This document shows positions 33,721 through 42,647 of a stretch of DNA of 64,000 bases, in pieces. Made by a program: the position numbers and the translations under genes. This DNA comes from Neobacillus sp. CF12. GTDB lineage: Bacteria; Bacillota; Bacilli; Bacillales; Cytobacillaceae. Numbering within the stretch: the first letter of the stretch is position 1; the number at the start of each line of letters is the position of its first letter. The stretch lies in assembly GCF_030348765.1 (NCBI RefSeq), contig NZ_JAUCEU010000007.1:552501-616500 (forward strand), given 5' to 3'. A model generated the notes under the pieces. The model saw only the letters and a list, made by a program, of their open reading frames with translations, did not search any database and was not told the origin of the DNA.

Positions 33721-35013
33721 CTACTCATCTGATAACCTAGAAAAACCAATGGATGAAGCCGCTAAATCGTGGTCCCATTCTTGCTTTTGCTGCTTGTTTT
33801 TCAGTGCCTTCAATTCAGCACATAGACGTGTTACATCCACCTGTTGTTCATAATGCCATTCTAGAGCAATCGAAGTATACAGTTCATTGAGTTGGGCGTA
33901 GGAGAAATCTTTTGTAGAATCAATTACCTGCTGAACTTCTTCATCAGAAAGGATTCGAGCAATCTTTTTCTTTTGCAGATACTGATAACGCAGTTCCTTG
34001 GTCGGTACCTTAATCTCATAAGCACGGTCAAAACGTCCAGAACGGTTCATTAGTGCAGGGTCTATTTTTTCAGGATAATTCGTTGTACCAATAATGAAGA
34101 TTCCTTCTTTTGATGTAGCACCATCAAGTACATTAAGAAAAACAGAGCGAACACTTGAAGGCATTGAATCAATATCCTCGATCACTAATACCAGGGGCGT
34201 TAATTTTAATACAGATTTAAATACTTCTTTAATCGTATAGCTCGATGTGAATTCAGTGATTTGCCAATAAGCCACTGGAGCATTTATACTGCTTGCGATG
34301 GATTTTACTAGAGTAGTTTTTCCATTACCTGGTTTTCCATAGAGAAGAATCCCTCGTTTATAAGGAATATTGTACAGTTTAAAAAATTCACTGCTTTCTG
34401 AGAAAAATTCATCGATGGAACGATAAATTTCCCGCTTTAAGGATTCCTCTAAAAAGACATCCTCTCTACTAACCAAGGTTGTTATATTATCAATCTCAGT
34501 TTCCACACCATCTTCTGTATCAGTGAAAACGGTTATATAGTTCTTAATATAGTCCCGCTTTCTTTTTAAAACGTATTTTAAAAAGGAAACCAGACTTGCG
34601 TCATTTTTGGCAAATATCAAGTCACGTGTACCCTCGCCATCACTTTGAAAAATCTTTAATCTTGAAAGGGCAACTTGATGATTTGGATAATAATAAAGTC
34701 CGTTCTCGATTCTCGGTTTGACAATGAGCTCCATTACTTTATCCGTATGATTTGAGGAAATACTTTTGGTTTCCCCCTCTTTGTAGATATGAGCAATCAA
34801 TTGGACCTCGACCGATTCCTCCTTCAAATCTTCCTCTAAAATATCCCAAATTTCATTAGAGGTATCTTCGTCTGAATAGAGGTAAAATTCATATCCCACT
34901 TCTTTCACAAGTTCCTCTTGAAGCGTAGATACAATTTTTCCATAATCATAATAATAGGGCAGTGACTCTCTTGGTATCACTTTTGTGTCAAATAGAACAT
35001 GATTACTTTTCAT
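33721..35013 (-). CDS. yjoB: AAA ATPase, YjoB-like
   Basis: A 430-residue single-AAA ATPase. The N-terminal half (about 1-190) is a specific domain. The AAA core shows Walker A GKPGNGKTT (about 228-236), Walker B LVLVIEDIDS, sensor 1 IGTTNYPEKID and the Arg fingers in NRSGRFDRAYEI. The length and layout match B. subtilis YjoB (423 residues), a chaperone-like AAA protein of the SigW regulon without a protease domain. I saw no clear SigW promoter here. GGAG precedes the ATG. Confidence 0.88.
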   Translation of the reverse strand: MKSNHVLFDTKVIPRESLPYYYDYGKIVSTLQEELVKEVGYEFYLYSDEDTSNEIWDILEEDLKEESVEVQLIAHIYKEGETKSISSNHTDKVMELIVKPRIENGLYYYPNHQVALSRLKIFQSDGEGTRDLIFAKNDASLVSFLKYVLKRKRDYIKNYITVFTDTEDGVETEIDNITTLVSREDVFLEESLKREIYRSIDEFFSESSEFFKLYNIPYKRGILLYGKPGNGKTTLVKSIASSINAPVAYWQITEFTSSYTIKEVFKSVLKLTPLVLVIEDIDSMPSSVRSVFLNVLDGATSKEGIFIIGTTNYPEKIDPALMNRSGRFDRAYEIKVPTKELRYQYLQKKKIARILSDEEVQQVIDSTKDFSYAQLNELYTSIALEWHYEQQVDVTRLCAELKALKNKQQKQEWDHDLAASSIGFSRLSDE

Positions 35014-35102
35014 TGAGATCTCCTTTTATTTTCAAACTATAATACCATTGTATAGTATTGATTTTCGTATTTAAATGTAAAGAATTTACTTTTATAAAAA
35101 TT

Positions 35103-35136
35103 AAAAAATCCCTGAATATGAATTCAAGGATTTTTT
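35103..35136. terminator. Hairpin terminator before the DUF4386-like membrane protein stop
   Basis: AAAAAATCCCTGAAT and ATTCAAGGATTTTTT pair with one wobble; long A and T tracts allow bidirectional use. It ends the membrane-protein gene on the minus strand. Confidence 0.88.
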
Positions 35137-35144
35137 AGTAATAA

Positions 35145-36032
35145 CTATAAATTGATTTCGATATCTCGATTCACTTTATGTTTGAAATTTTTAAAAATAA
35201 TGATGGAACAAAGGATCGTGGTTAAATTAATGGCTGGAATGATAAATATAGCTGGAATCACGTTAACTCCCGTTAGAGCCATTCCGATAATTTTACCTGA
35301 TAGTGCGGTCATTAAAAGGGATAAGAATACAAAATATACTGAACCTAATAAAAATCCAATCGGAACTCTTTTAATCAATAAAACCCCTGATATAAACGAG
35401 ATTGGCAGAAACAGCGCTAAATCAAAGCCTTGAACAATTAAGGTTGTATAATGATCTAAATCAACGGGAATTACTTTTCTAAAAAGGGGAGGAACGACAA
35501 CCTGGAGCCACAAACTACCAATAACAACAGCATTAAAGATTAAAAATCCACCTAAAAACGTAACTGGCAACCTTGAATGAAAATGCTGATTGATGATCTC
35601 AAAATAGAGTGGAAATAACATCAGGATCAGTGCAAAGAAACTTGCCGATAATAGAAGGATATATACTAAAAACAATGAATTAAACATCGCCATTGCTAAA
35701 TAAAATAAGTACGTAAGGAAGAAATAGAGCAGCGAACCAGAAAGCATGATTCTCCCCTTCAACGATCCTTTTCTTGCAAAATAAAGAGCAGTCAAAAGGA
35801 AGGGGATCCCAATACACAATGTAACAACATCCTGTGCGATTCCTTGAATGGCTACATCAACTGACATATCCTGATATATACCTCTACCGAAAATGGTAAT
35901 AGTTTCACCGCGAACAGAGATATGCTCAAATTCTCCAGGACCACTCTTCGAAAAGATACCCACAGTTGTAGCAAGAATCGCTAGAATTGATATGCCATAA
36001 ACTAGCATACTAACAGCTTTTTTATACCTCAT
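35145..36032 (-). CDS. Polytopic membrane protein, eight helices
   Basis: A 295-residue integral membrane protein with about eight hydrophobic helices. The first extracytoplasmic loop (about 30-60) contains SKSGPGEFEHISVRGETI. No catalytic motif or transporter signature is seen. It is likely a DUF4386-like or otherwise unclassified membrane protein. ATG at 36032 follows AAGGA; a TTG 13 codons earlier lacks a ribosome site. Monocistronic, with its own terminator. Confidence 0.7.
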   Translation of the reverse strand: MRYKKAVSMLVYGISILAILATTVGIFSKSGPGEFEHISVRGETITIFGRGIYQDMSVDVAIQGIAQDVVTLCIGIPFLLTALYFARKGSLKGRIMLSGSLLYFFLTYLFYLAMAMFNSLFLVYILLLSASFFALILMLFPLYFEIINQHFHSRLPVTFLGGFLIFNAVVIGSLWLQVVVPPLFRKVIPVDLDHYTTLIVQGFDLALFLPISFISGVLLIKRVPIGFLLGSVYFVFLSLLMTALSGKIIGMALTGVNVIPAIFIIPAINLTTILCSIIIFKNFKHKVNRDIEINL

Positions 36033-36153
36033 TTTTGATTCCTTCTCTCGATAAAAGATTTTCAGAATCAACTCCGTTTTTTTTATTATATAGCCATATT
36101 AAGGAAATGGAGGAAGATATTATGGCGAAATTTCTACTATTGAAATATTTTGC

Positions 36154-36186
36154 AAAAAAAAATCCAAGGAATGAATCCTAAGGATT
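36154..36186 (-). terminator. Terminator of the GNAT gene at 36.2-36.7 kb
   Basis: ATCCTTAGGA and TCCTTGGAT pair imperfectly around TTCAT and are followed on the minus strand by nine T residues. Confidence 0.8.
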
Positions 36187-36194
36187 AGTCAAAT

Positions 36195-36698
36195 TTATTT
36201 GGATAAAATTTTATAATATATGACGGTGGTATCTAATGCTCCCTCACCCGAAAGGGCAAAGTTTGGGATTTTTCCAGCCGGAATATACCCAAATGATTGA
36301 TAAAGGAGATTGGAGGGGTCCCCTTCCCTTGTATCAAGGGTAAGTAAAGTCCTACCTTCAATGATTGCTCTTTCTTCGGCCACATTCATTAAGGTCCGGG
36401 CAACTCCTTTACGTCTAGCATTGGGACTTGTCATTAATTTTGCAATTTCAGCACGATGAAGACCGTTTTGCTTGGTGCATAAATGAACTTGAATGGTTCC
36501 GACAATCTCATTATGTATCTTAGCAATATATAAAATAACATTTTGGTTTAATACGGTTTGCCAATAGTGTCTTGCATCTGATAGTTTCATTGGAGGTAAA
36601 AATCCGATTGATGCCCCATCATCCACCACCCCTGCCAAAAGTTTAGAGAGTTGATCTAAATGATTTTCAATGGAATTAATTTCTTCAATTTTTATCAC
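36195..36698 (-). CDS. GNAT family N-acetyltransferase
   Basis: A 167-residue GNAT protein with motif A SPNARRKGVARTLMNVAEE and C-terminal DPSNLLYQSFGYIPAGKIP. VGTIQVHLCTKQNGLHRAEIAKLM is the preceding strand region. Substrate unknown. GTG at 36698 follows GAGG at eight bases; the frame is open further upstream without ribosome site. Confidence 0.85.
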   Translation of the reverse strand: MIKIEEINSIENHLDQLSKLLAGVVDDGASIGFLPPMKLSDARHYWQTVLNQNVILYIAKIHNEIVGTIQVHLCTKQNGLHRAEIAKLMTSPNARRKGVARTLMNVAEERAIIEGRTLLTLDTREGDPSNLLYQSFGYIPAGKIPNFALSGEGALDTTVIYYKILSK

Positions 36699-36811
36699 AC
36701 TTAACACCTCTATTAGGAAAAAGTTTGTAGTTATCAATTCACTTCAAGCTTGTATACTCAAAAAACTTGTTATTATAATGAAGATTATACGTTGAAATAA
36801 AGGTGATGCCA

Positions 36812-37228
36812 ATGATTTCTAAAAATGAATCTCATAAACATCTGAGGAGAACTTATTTTCTAGCTGTTGTAATCACGATTCTCCTGGGCCTGGCATCCAG
36901 AAAATTCAGCCATTTTTTATTCTCCTTTTTAGCAGAGAATGCTGGAGATGCCCTATGGGCAATGATGGTGTACTTCGGACTTCGCTTCATATTTTTGAAA
37001 AAGAGCATGTTAACAGCCTTCTTCTTCAGTTTTTTGTTTAGTTTCAGTATCGAATTCAGTCAATTGTATCAAGAAGATTGGATTAATGAGATTCGCGGAA
37101 CTCTCCTGGGAGCATTGATATTAGGTAAAGGCTTCCTTACGGTGGATCTAATTCGATATACAGCAGGGATTGTCATTGCCTTTAGCTTGGATAATTTGAC
37201 GTTCATTAAAAAACAGAAGAACATATAA
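36812..37228 (+). CDS. DUF2809 family membrane protein
   Basis: A 138-residue membrane protein with four hydrophobic segments. GLASRKFSHFLFSFLAENAGDALWAMMVYFGLRFIF (region 24-59) and FSFSIEFSQLYQEDWINEIRGTLLGALILG are the DUF2809 signature. Function unknown. GGTGA precedes the ATG at 36812. Its last codons form part of a hairpin shared with the convergent gene. Confidence 0.88.
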   Translation: MISKNESHKHLRRTYFLAVVITILLGLASRKFSHFLFSFLAENAGDALWAMMVYFGLRFIFLKKSMLTAFFFSFLFSFSIEFSQLYQEDWINEIRGTLLGALILGKGFLTVDLIRYTAGIVIAFSLDNLTFIKKQKNI

Positions 37229-37245
37229 ATCAATGTTCTTCTGTT
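37212..37245. terminator. Bidirectional terminator embedded in two coding ends
   Basis: AACAGAAGAACAT (37212-37224) pairs with ATGTTCTTCTGTT (37233-37245). The stem lies in the last codons of both convergent genes and the eight-base loop holds both stop codons. Weak flanking T tracts exist (left AAAAA, right GGATG), so leftward transcription is better served. Confidence 0.7.
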
Positions 37246-38543
37246 CTGGATGTAAATCCCTTTATCATTTTTTTTACACGTGATGTAGATTTGATTTTAC
37301 CCTCTTCTAAAAGCAATTTATGAATTTGTTTTAGCTCTGTTTTCTTTGCATCAATCCTTTTTAAAAATAATCTATATTCCTGATCCGATTCAAATTGATT
37401 TCCATATCGAACTCTTTCATAGACGGTTTGGATGAATTCATCCTCTTTAACTCTAACTCTCTTGAACCATTCCCCTATCGTTTCTGATGAATTTCTCTTT
37501 AGTTGCAGCTTTTCCGCCAGTTTCTCAAGGCGATACATTTCTTTTCGCACACGATAGGAAGGCTGTTTCCCTACCCTTTTAGTTTTGGAAGAACTCGTTC
37601 CCTTTTCTCCTTGTTCAAATGATGAGTAATAAAAGTCATTCTCAGCAGAATCTAAAACTTCTGTACATCCTTGGAATTTCTTATAAAGGAATATAAATAG
37701 GAGAATACAAAGGATCATGAAAATGACAATGTACAAATACGTAAAATTAATATCCATTTTTGAAGCTATTTCTGATTGATCATGAATCAAACTAGTATTC
37801 TCAGAATCAACAGGAGACTGTGAGTTTTGAATTTGAGCAAACAGATTCAATTCTCCTGTCAGTTCATAATTCTCAGCCCAATTAAACAACGGCGACATAA
37901 TAAAGGATACTGCATAAACGACTAATTTAAGGATTGAAACAACAACCCATTTAAGGATATCCCTAAGGGTTACAAGAAGCAGACTCATGGCAATCATTAT
38001 ACCCATGATCGATAGAAAATTTCTCATCAAGAGTTTTTTTACCAGTGTGTTCCCAACCACCGATAACCAGTTAATCAAAAATCCACCAATAATAATAAAA
38101 GCAAAGGTTAGCATGAGGATGATCATCAATGAATTTTGGTAAGGATAGTCCTGTACATTTGCAAAAATGAGTAAAATAAAGCCCAAGAAAACGGTCCAAA
38201 ACAACCAAAATCCCGTTTGCACAGTGTCACTTTGACTATTCATGATCGTTGTTCTCCAGTAAATCAACATCGACAATACGATAACACACATGATGGGAAA
38301 CTTTAATAAAATCCCGCCAACCACAATCAAAGGGAAGACGGTAATAAAAAATAACAATCTGCTCTTCTCCTTGTAAGTATGAATCAGGAAAATAAATAGA
38401 TAAGTAGATGGAATGGACAACACAAGGTAATATAGGAATGGTATCTCTTGTTCTCGAAATATATAATAAAACGCAATGACAAGACTACCCAATAATATCT
38501 CAATGGTTTTGTAATAAGCCAAATACCAAACATTATTTTTCAT
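37230..38543 (-). CDS. DUF4129/TgpA-like membrane protein lacking a transglutaminase core
   Basis: A 437-residue membrane protein: about seven N-terminal helices to residue 225, an extracellular stretch, another helix (about 270-290), and a cytosolic C-terminal DUF4129-like region (PSYRVRKEMYRLEKLAEK...GEWFKRV). In related operons (B. subtilis yeaC-yeaD-yebA) the third gene contains an extracytoplasmic transglutaminase-like domain with Cys-His-Asp; here that segment is too short (about 40 residues) and has no Cys-His triad. Overlaps the DUF58 gene by 11 bases. Confidence 0.72.
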   Translation of the reverse strand: MKNNVWYLAYYKTIEILLGSLVIAFYYIFREQEIPFLYYLVLSIPSTYLFIFLIHTYKEKSRLLFFITVFPLIVVGGILLKFPIMCVIVLSMLIYWRTTIMNSQSDTVQTGFWLFWTVFLGFILLIFANVQDYPYQNSLMIILMLTFAFIIIGGFLINWLSVVGNTLVKKLLMRNFLSIMGIMIAMSLLLVTLRDILKWVVVSILKLVVYAVSFIMSPLFNWAENYELTGELNLFAQIQNSQSPVDSENTSLIHDQSEIASKMDINFTYLYIVIFMILCILLFIFLYKKFQGCTEVLDSAENDFYYSSFEQGEKGTSSSKTKRVGKQPSYRVRKEMYRLEKLAEKLQLKRNSSETIGEWFKRVRVKEDEFIQTVYERVRYGNQFESDQEYRLFLKRIDAKKTELKQIHKLLLEEGKIKSTSRVKKMIKGFTSRTEEH

Positions 38544-39738
38544 ATGATATCCCCCTTTTTGGGGAGAATGATTTCTTTACAATCGAAGCACTTTGTTCAT
38601 TTACCATTAGTTCATAAATACTGGTACCTCTATCGGCAATCTTTTTCAGCAAATCCCTTTTTTCGGGAATGTATTGACCTGCTAGTAGGAAAAACGGCTG
38701 TGTTTCTAAATGGCTGTCATAATAGGCTAGCATCTTTTCAAAAGGATAAACCGATGTCTGCACATCAATATGAGCGATCGCTTCCAACACTTTTTGTAAA
38801 TGCTCTCTGCCAGTCCCAGGCATTTGATAATAAAATGGTGTTGTACCGACATGACGAATATTAATACAAACGGAGAATGGGATATTCTGTTGCACATAGA
38901 AATAGGCCAGATCTGCAGTCGCACTTAATATTTCTTCCAGGTTATTTGTAACAAAGTGGTCATCACCAATATTAATCGCTATATTCCAACCGTTTTCAGT
39001 CACTTTATCATAGAGCTTAGTTTGTAATGATTGGTTCCGAGCGCTTGCCTTCCAATGAATTCGATTAAAACTATCTGAATAATGATATTCTCGCGTTCCT
39101 GCAGGTGAAAGAGTGTCTTCATAAAGAGAATATGAAACAGGGAATTCGCCTTGCTTGCTGGTGTGTAGAGTATGTTTATTGTGTACGACCTTTGTTTTCG
39201 GATAAACAAGTGCTTCTTGGATGGAATGAAACTCCTTTTCTAATATGGTTTCCCCTAAACCAAAAAAGTGCGGAATCATTAATTCAATTTTACGAATTCT
39301 TGAAACACCTCGTTTTTCAGCTGTAAATGGAATGGTCACACTCGCTTTTTGCCGAAAACTAATTGAAAATGGCACAGTAACCTCATAGATGGATGCCTTG
39401 TGACTGGCACGTTTATCGTGTGGTGTAACAGAATCATGGAAGGTAACACTTAGCTTCGCCTTCATGATGGGCACACCTATATTATGGAAATCTAATTTCC
39501 ATGCCCCCTCCTCACTAGGGAAATACTTCCCTCTTACCTTTTTATTATTAAAAGATAATCCCTCCCCAACTTTCCTTCGATAGAGATGATTGAAGTAAAA
39601 AAGCAGGATCATAAAGACGCCAACAAAAAAGGCCAGCCATGATTGGAAGAAAAAAGAAGCAATACATAAAAGGAGTGCAAACGCTCCTGTTATGGGCAGA
39701 TAATTGTTCTCAACACTATATTTACTCCACTCCATCAT
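38533..39738 (-). CDS. DUF58 protein, MoxR operon partner
   Basis: A 401-residue protein. Two N-terminal helices (about 15-45) anchor it; the C-terminal two-thirds contain the DUF58 core SAGTREYHYSDSFNRIHWKASARNQSLQTKLY (region about 208-239), which precedes a von Willebrand factor A-like fold. DUF58 proteins are always next to MoxR ATPases and are thought to help assemble or activate surface proteins. Starts two bases after moxR, overlaps the next gene. Confidence 0.88.
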   Translation of the reverse strand: MMEWSKYSVENNYLPITGAFALLLCIASFFFQSWLAFFVGVFMILLFYFNHLYRRKVGEGLSFNNKKVRGKYFPSEEGAWKLDFHNIGVPIMKAKLSVTFHDSVTPHDKRASHKASIYEVTVPFSISFRQKASVTIPFTAEKRGVSRIRKIELMIPHFFGLGETILEKEFHSIQEALVYPKTKVVHNKHTLHTSKQGEFPVSYSLYEDTLSPAGTREYHYSDSFNRIHWKASARNQSLQTKLYDKVTENGWNIAINIGDDHFVTNNLEEILSATADLAYFYVQQNIPFSVCINIRHVGTTPFYYQMPGTGREHLQKVLEAIAHIDVQTSVYPFEKMLAYYDSHLETQPFFLLAGQYIPEKRDLLKKIADRGTSIYELMVNEQSASIVKKSFSPKRGISYEK

Positions 39739-39740
39739 AG

Positions 39741-40676
39741 TTAAGCGCCCATCTCTACGGGTACTGGAACCGTTTCCAAAACTTCTCTTAGTACACTATC
39801 AGGTGACTTTGTAAAAGAGGCTTCCGTCGATAATATGATTCTATGACCTAACACATAGGGAACCATCTTTTTAATATCTTCAGGAATCACATAGTCTCGA
39901 TTTTCTAAAAAGGCTTGACCTTGTGCTGCCTTCATCAACGCCAATGCTCCACGTGGACTTACACCTAAATCAATTTCAGGATGCTGTCTTGTCTTTCTTA
40001 CGATTTGAAGCAAGTACGATTCAATGGTGTCATTCATTTTGATTTTCTGGACCTTTTTCTTCAGTTCTTGGATTTCTTCATGACGTAACACAGATTCTGT
40101 TGTACTGCTGCTCCTAATGCCTCGTGCTGCCTTTAATATTTCCTTTTCGCTTTCAAGACTCGGATAATCCATGGACAGCTTCATAAAGAAACGATCCATT
40201 TGAGCGACTGGAAGCGAGAAGGTTCCTTGCTGGGCTTCCACCGGATTTTGGGTGGCAATGACCATAAATGGATCATCTACTTTGACGGTTATCCCATCGA
40301 TTGTAACTTGTCTCTCTTCCATTACTTCAAGTAAACTTGATTGAGTCCTTGGTGTGGCGCGGTTGATTTCGTCGGCAAGAACAATATTGGCAACAATAGG
40401 TCCGGTTCTGAGTTCAAATTCCTGTACTTTCGGATTGAAAAATTGAATCCCGGTAACATCACTAGGCAGGACGTCTGGGGTAAATTGTATTCTAGAGAAG
40501 CTGCCATTTATACTACTCGCAAATGATTTAGCGAGCATGGTTTTACCAGTACCAGGTACACTTTCTAGCAATATATGTCCATTAAATAAGAGAGAAATTG
40601 TAAGAAGCTCAACCTCCCTTTCCATACCGACCATAACCTTGGAAATTTCAGACTTTACTCTATTTACGTTTTCCAT
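39741..40676 (-). CDS. MoxR-type AAA+ ATPase
   Basis: A 311-residue MoxR ATPase. Walker A is ESVPGTGKTMLAKS (about 37-50), Walker B NIVLADEINRATPRTQ, sensor 1 VIATQNPVEAQQGTF and an Arg finger in LPVAQMDRFF. MoxR proteins act as chaperones for maturation of partner complexes, here likely the two downstream membrane proteins. GGTGG precedes the ATG. First gene of a three-gene operon with tight spacing. Confidence 0.92.
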   Translation of the reverse strand: MENVNRVKSEISKVMVGMEREVELLTISLLFNGHILLESVPGTGKTMLAKSFASSINGSFSRIQFTPDVLPSDVTGIQFFNPKVQEFELRTGPIVANIVLADEINRATPRTQSSLLEVMEERQVTIDGITVKVDDPFMVIATQNPVEAQQGTFSLPVAQMDRFFMKLSMDYPSLESEKEILKAARGIRSSSTTESVLRHEEIQELKKKVQKIKMNDTIESYLLQIVRKTRQHPEIDLGVSPRGALALMKAAQGQAFLENRDYVIPEDIKKMVPYVLGHRIILSTEASFTKSPDSVLREVLETVPVPVEMGA

Positions 40677-40835
40677 ATGTATCCACCTACTACCTTCATA
40701 ATGTTTGAATAAGCATTCATTTTTTTTGTAAAAAAATTAACAGGTACTTTTCACTATAAGCTATTCTGTTAATTTTGAAAATATTTTATTTCTCCAACCA
40801 TGTTCCCAATCTCCCCTTCTACTTTATTTTGAAAT

Positions 40836-40858
40836 AAAAAAGGCTGCCGCAGCAACCT
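40836..40858 (-). terminator. Terminator of the zinc-ribbon gene
   Basis: AGGTTGC and GCAGCCT pair with one wobble around a four-base loop and are followed on the minus strand by six T residues. Confidence 0.8.
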
Positions 40859-40882
40859 AAACTTCAAAATGATCGTATTTTA

Positions 40883-41125
40883 TTAAGCGTATTTAATACC
40901 CGCAATCTTGATATTATTGATATCACTGGATCCGCACGGTGTTACAGCAAAAGTCATTTCACATTTCGGGCAATTCATAATAACCGTTTCTAGCGTAAAG
41001 GTTTCCCCACACTCGCAGTGAATTTGATGCGCCACTGTTGGGGCAAGTTTATCTTTCCCTTTACTTTTAACATGATCAACGATGTCTTTTCCGTCTCTAA
41101 TATGTGATGAACAACCACAGCTCAT
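40883..41125 (-). CDS. Small cysteine-rich zinc-binding protein
   Basis: An 80-residue protein with CGCSS at the N-terminus, a CECGE...CPKC pair (about 38-57) likely to bind zinc, and a further Cys near the C-terminus (TPCGSS). GGAGGG precedes the ATG and a terminator follows the stop. Family is common in Bacilli but I know of no function; a redox or metal-carrier role is a guess. Confidence 0.78.
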   Translation of the reverse strand: MSCGCSSHIRDGKDIVDHVKSKGKDKLAPTVAHQIHCECGETFTLETVIMNCPKCEMTFAVTPCGSSDINNIKIAGIKYA

Positions 41126-41242
41126 TTAGTAACCCTCCAAGAAAGCGAAATTATAGTACTTTGTAAATTTAGAATAGCATAGAAATAGAGACTTCAATCC
41201 TTCTAAAATCAAACAGATTATGAATTTTATCATCTTAGAAAT

Positions 41243-41277
41243 AAAAAAAGAAGACTTCTAATCTAGATGTCTTCTTT
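41243..41277 (-). terminator. Terminator of the 49-residue gene
   Basis: AAAGAAGACATCTA and TAGAAGTCTTCTTT pair over 14 bases with one mismatch; seven T residues follow on the minus strand. Confidence 0.9.
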
Positions 41278-41292
41278 GGAATGTTATTTTAT

Positions 41293-41442
41293 TTAATGTA
41301 CTTTAATCATTTCATAAATATCTTCATCATGATGTACGCGTGTATGCTTGGATTCAATTCGTTCAAATTCTTCAATCTCTACATTATACATTGACTCGCC
41401 AAACCACCAGTTTTTGAATTCAAGAAAAAGTTCTGTCAGCAT
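41293..41442 (-). CDS. Small acidic protein, 49 residues
   Basis: A 49-residue protein from MLTELFLEFKNWWFG to ...DIYEMIKVH. The N-terminal part is hydrophobic with two Trp; the rest is acidic and helical (NVEIEEFERIESKH). GGAGG lies eight bases before the ATG and a strong terminator follows. Not a family I recognise. Confidence 0.75.
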   Translation of the reverse strand: MLTELFLEFKNWWFGESMYNVEIEEFERIESKHTRVHHDEDIYEMIKVH

Positions 41443-41597
41443 CCTTGATTCCTCCAGTTACGGTAATTGAACTCCTTACACTTCTATTATACATGTGAAT
41501 CAATTCACATAAAAGCGCTTACACAATAGACGGAATAGGAAAATAATAGTGAATTATTAGAAAATAGTGGGAGTTTTATTTGCGAAAGGATAGAGAG

Positions 41598-42047
41598 TTA
41601 TTTGGAATTCCATTCGTATAGTAAATCAGGTAAATTCTCTTCATTTTCATGCCCTTTGCCAATGATTTTAAATCCATTTTTTTCATAGAATCGTTGTGCT
41701 CTTTTATTAACTTCAAAAGTATATAATGTTAATCTTCCATTTGATTGGGTCTTTGCTTTATCTAGTAATGTTTGCCCTATTCCTATTCCTTGGTAATCAT
41801 TATGAATATAAAGCTGGCTAATTTCGGTGTTATTGTAGGCAATCATCCCAACTACTAATTGATCAATTAACGCTAAGTCTATTTGAAATTGTTTAGACAA
41901 GATATGATTTAAAAAGTTTACGTGATTGTCAAAACTGTGTAGTTCCTTCTGACCAATCGCCTTTTCTTTGCTCTCTCTCCACATTTGCACTGATTGTTCT
42001 GCATACTTCGGGTCATACTTTGTGATGATGATTTTGTGTTTCTGCAT
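41598..42047 (-). CDS. GNAT family N-acetyltransferase
   Basis: A 149-residue GNAT protein. IHNDYQGIGIGQTLLDKAKTQ is the acetyl-CoA loop and YTFEVNKRAQRFYEKNGFKIIGKG the C-terminal strand-helix. The short form is typical of YncA/RimI-like enzymes. Substrate unknown. GGGG precedes the ATG. Downstream of ridA on the same strand, possibly read through from it. Confidence 0.86.
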   Translation of the reverse strand: MQKHKIIITKYDPKYAEQSVQMWRESKEKAIGQKELHSFDNHVNFLNHILSKQFQIDLALIDQLVVGMIAYNNTEISQLYIHNDYQGIGIGQTLLDKAKTQSNGRLTLYTFEVNKRAQRFYEKNGFKIIGKGHENEENLPDLLYEWNSK

Positions 42048-42070
42048 AATAGAATCCCCTTAATTTTGTT

Positions 42071-42091
42071 GGGGAACAAAGTTCGTTCCCC
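42071..42091 (-). terminator. Hairpin after ridA
   Basis: GGGGAAC and GTTCCCC form a 7-bp stem with a seven-base loop, four bases after the stop of ridA. No proper T tract follows, so read-through into the GNAT gene is plausible. Confidence 0.55.
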
Positions 42092-42094
42092 TTC

Positions 42095-42502
42095 TTATTT
42101 TTTATCTACAGCAGCTACTGCCTCGATTTCTACCAACTGATTTTTATATCCCAAAACCGTAACCCCTGTTAATGTACTTGGGACATCATGATTGCCAAAC
42201 TCTTTTCTAATTGTTTCCCAGGCTGTTACCAAATCAGACTGGTTTTGAGTTGCAACTAGAACTCGAGTATAGGCGACGTCTTCCAAAGTGGCGCCACATT
42301 CTTTCAATGCCTCTTTCAAATTCTCCATACAAAGAGATGCCTGACGACCAAAATCACTTGATTCTGGCACAATTCCCTCTTTCGTCAATGGACATGCACC
42401 GGCTAAAAACAATAAATCCATGCCTGCTGGGATTCGACTAGCGTAAGCATAGTCAACTTGAGCCAAATGGTTAGAATGGATTAATGATATTATCCTATTC
42501 AT
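42095..42502 (-). CDS. ridA: RidA/YjgF family protein
   Basis: A 135-residue RidA-family protein. YASRIPAGMDLLFLAGACPLTKEG at the start, SLCMENLKEALKECGATLEDVAYTRVLV in the middle and the C-terminal VTVLGYKNQLVEIEAVAAV match the fold. The active-site Arg that deaminates imines in canonical RidA (in a TRV segment) is present as YTRVLVA. May clear reactive enamines or be a divergent member. GGGGG precedes the ATG. Confidence 0.86.
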   Translation of the reverse strand: MNRIISLIHSNHLAQVDYAYASRIPAGMDLLFLAGACPLTKEGIVPESSDFGRQASLCMENLKEALKECGATLEDVAYTRVLVATQNQSDLVTAWETIRKEFGNHDVPSTLTGVTVLGYKNQLVEIEAVAAVDKK

Positions 42503-42647
42503 GTAAAATCCCCCTTTTATTGGACCATATAAATAGATTATATCAAAAAGTCATATTCTAATAAATTATTAGATCGATTCCAGTCTGAGTTCATTTTAAA
42601 TGGAATATCTTTTTACTTAGGTGTCTTTATCTGTAAGGAGGCTAAGT

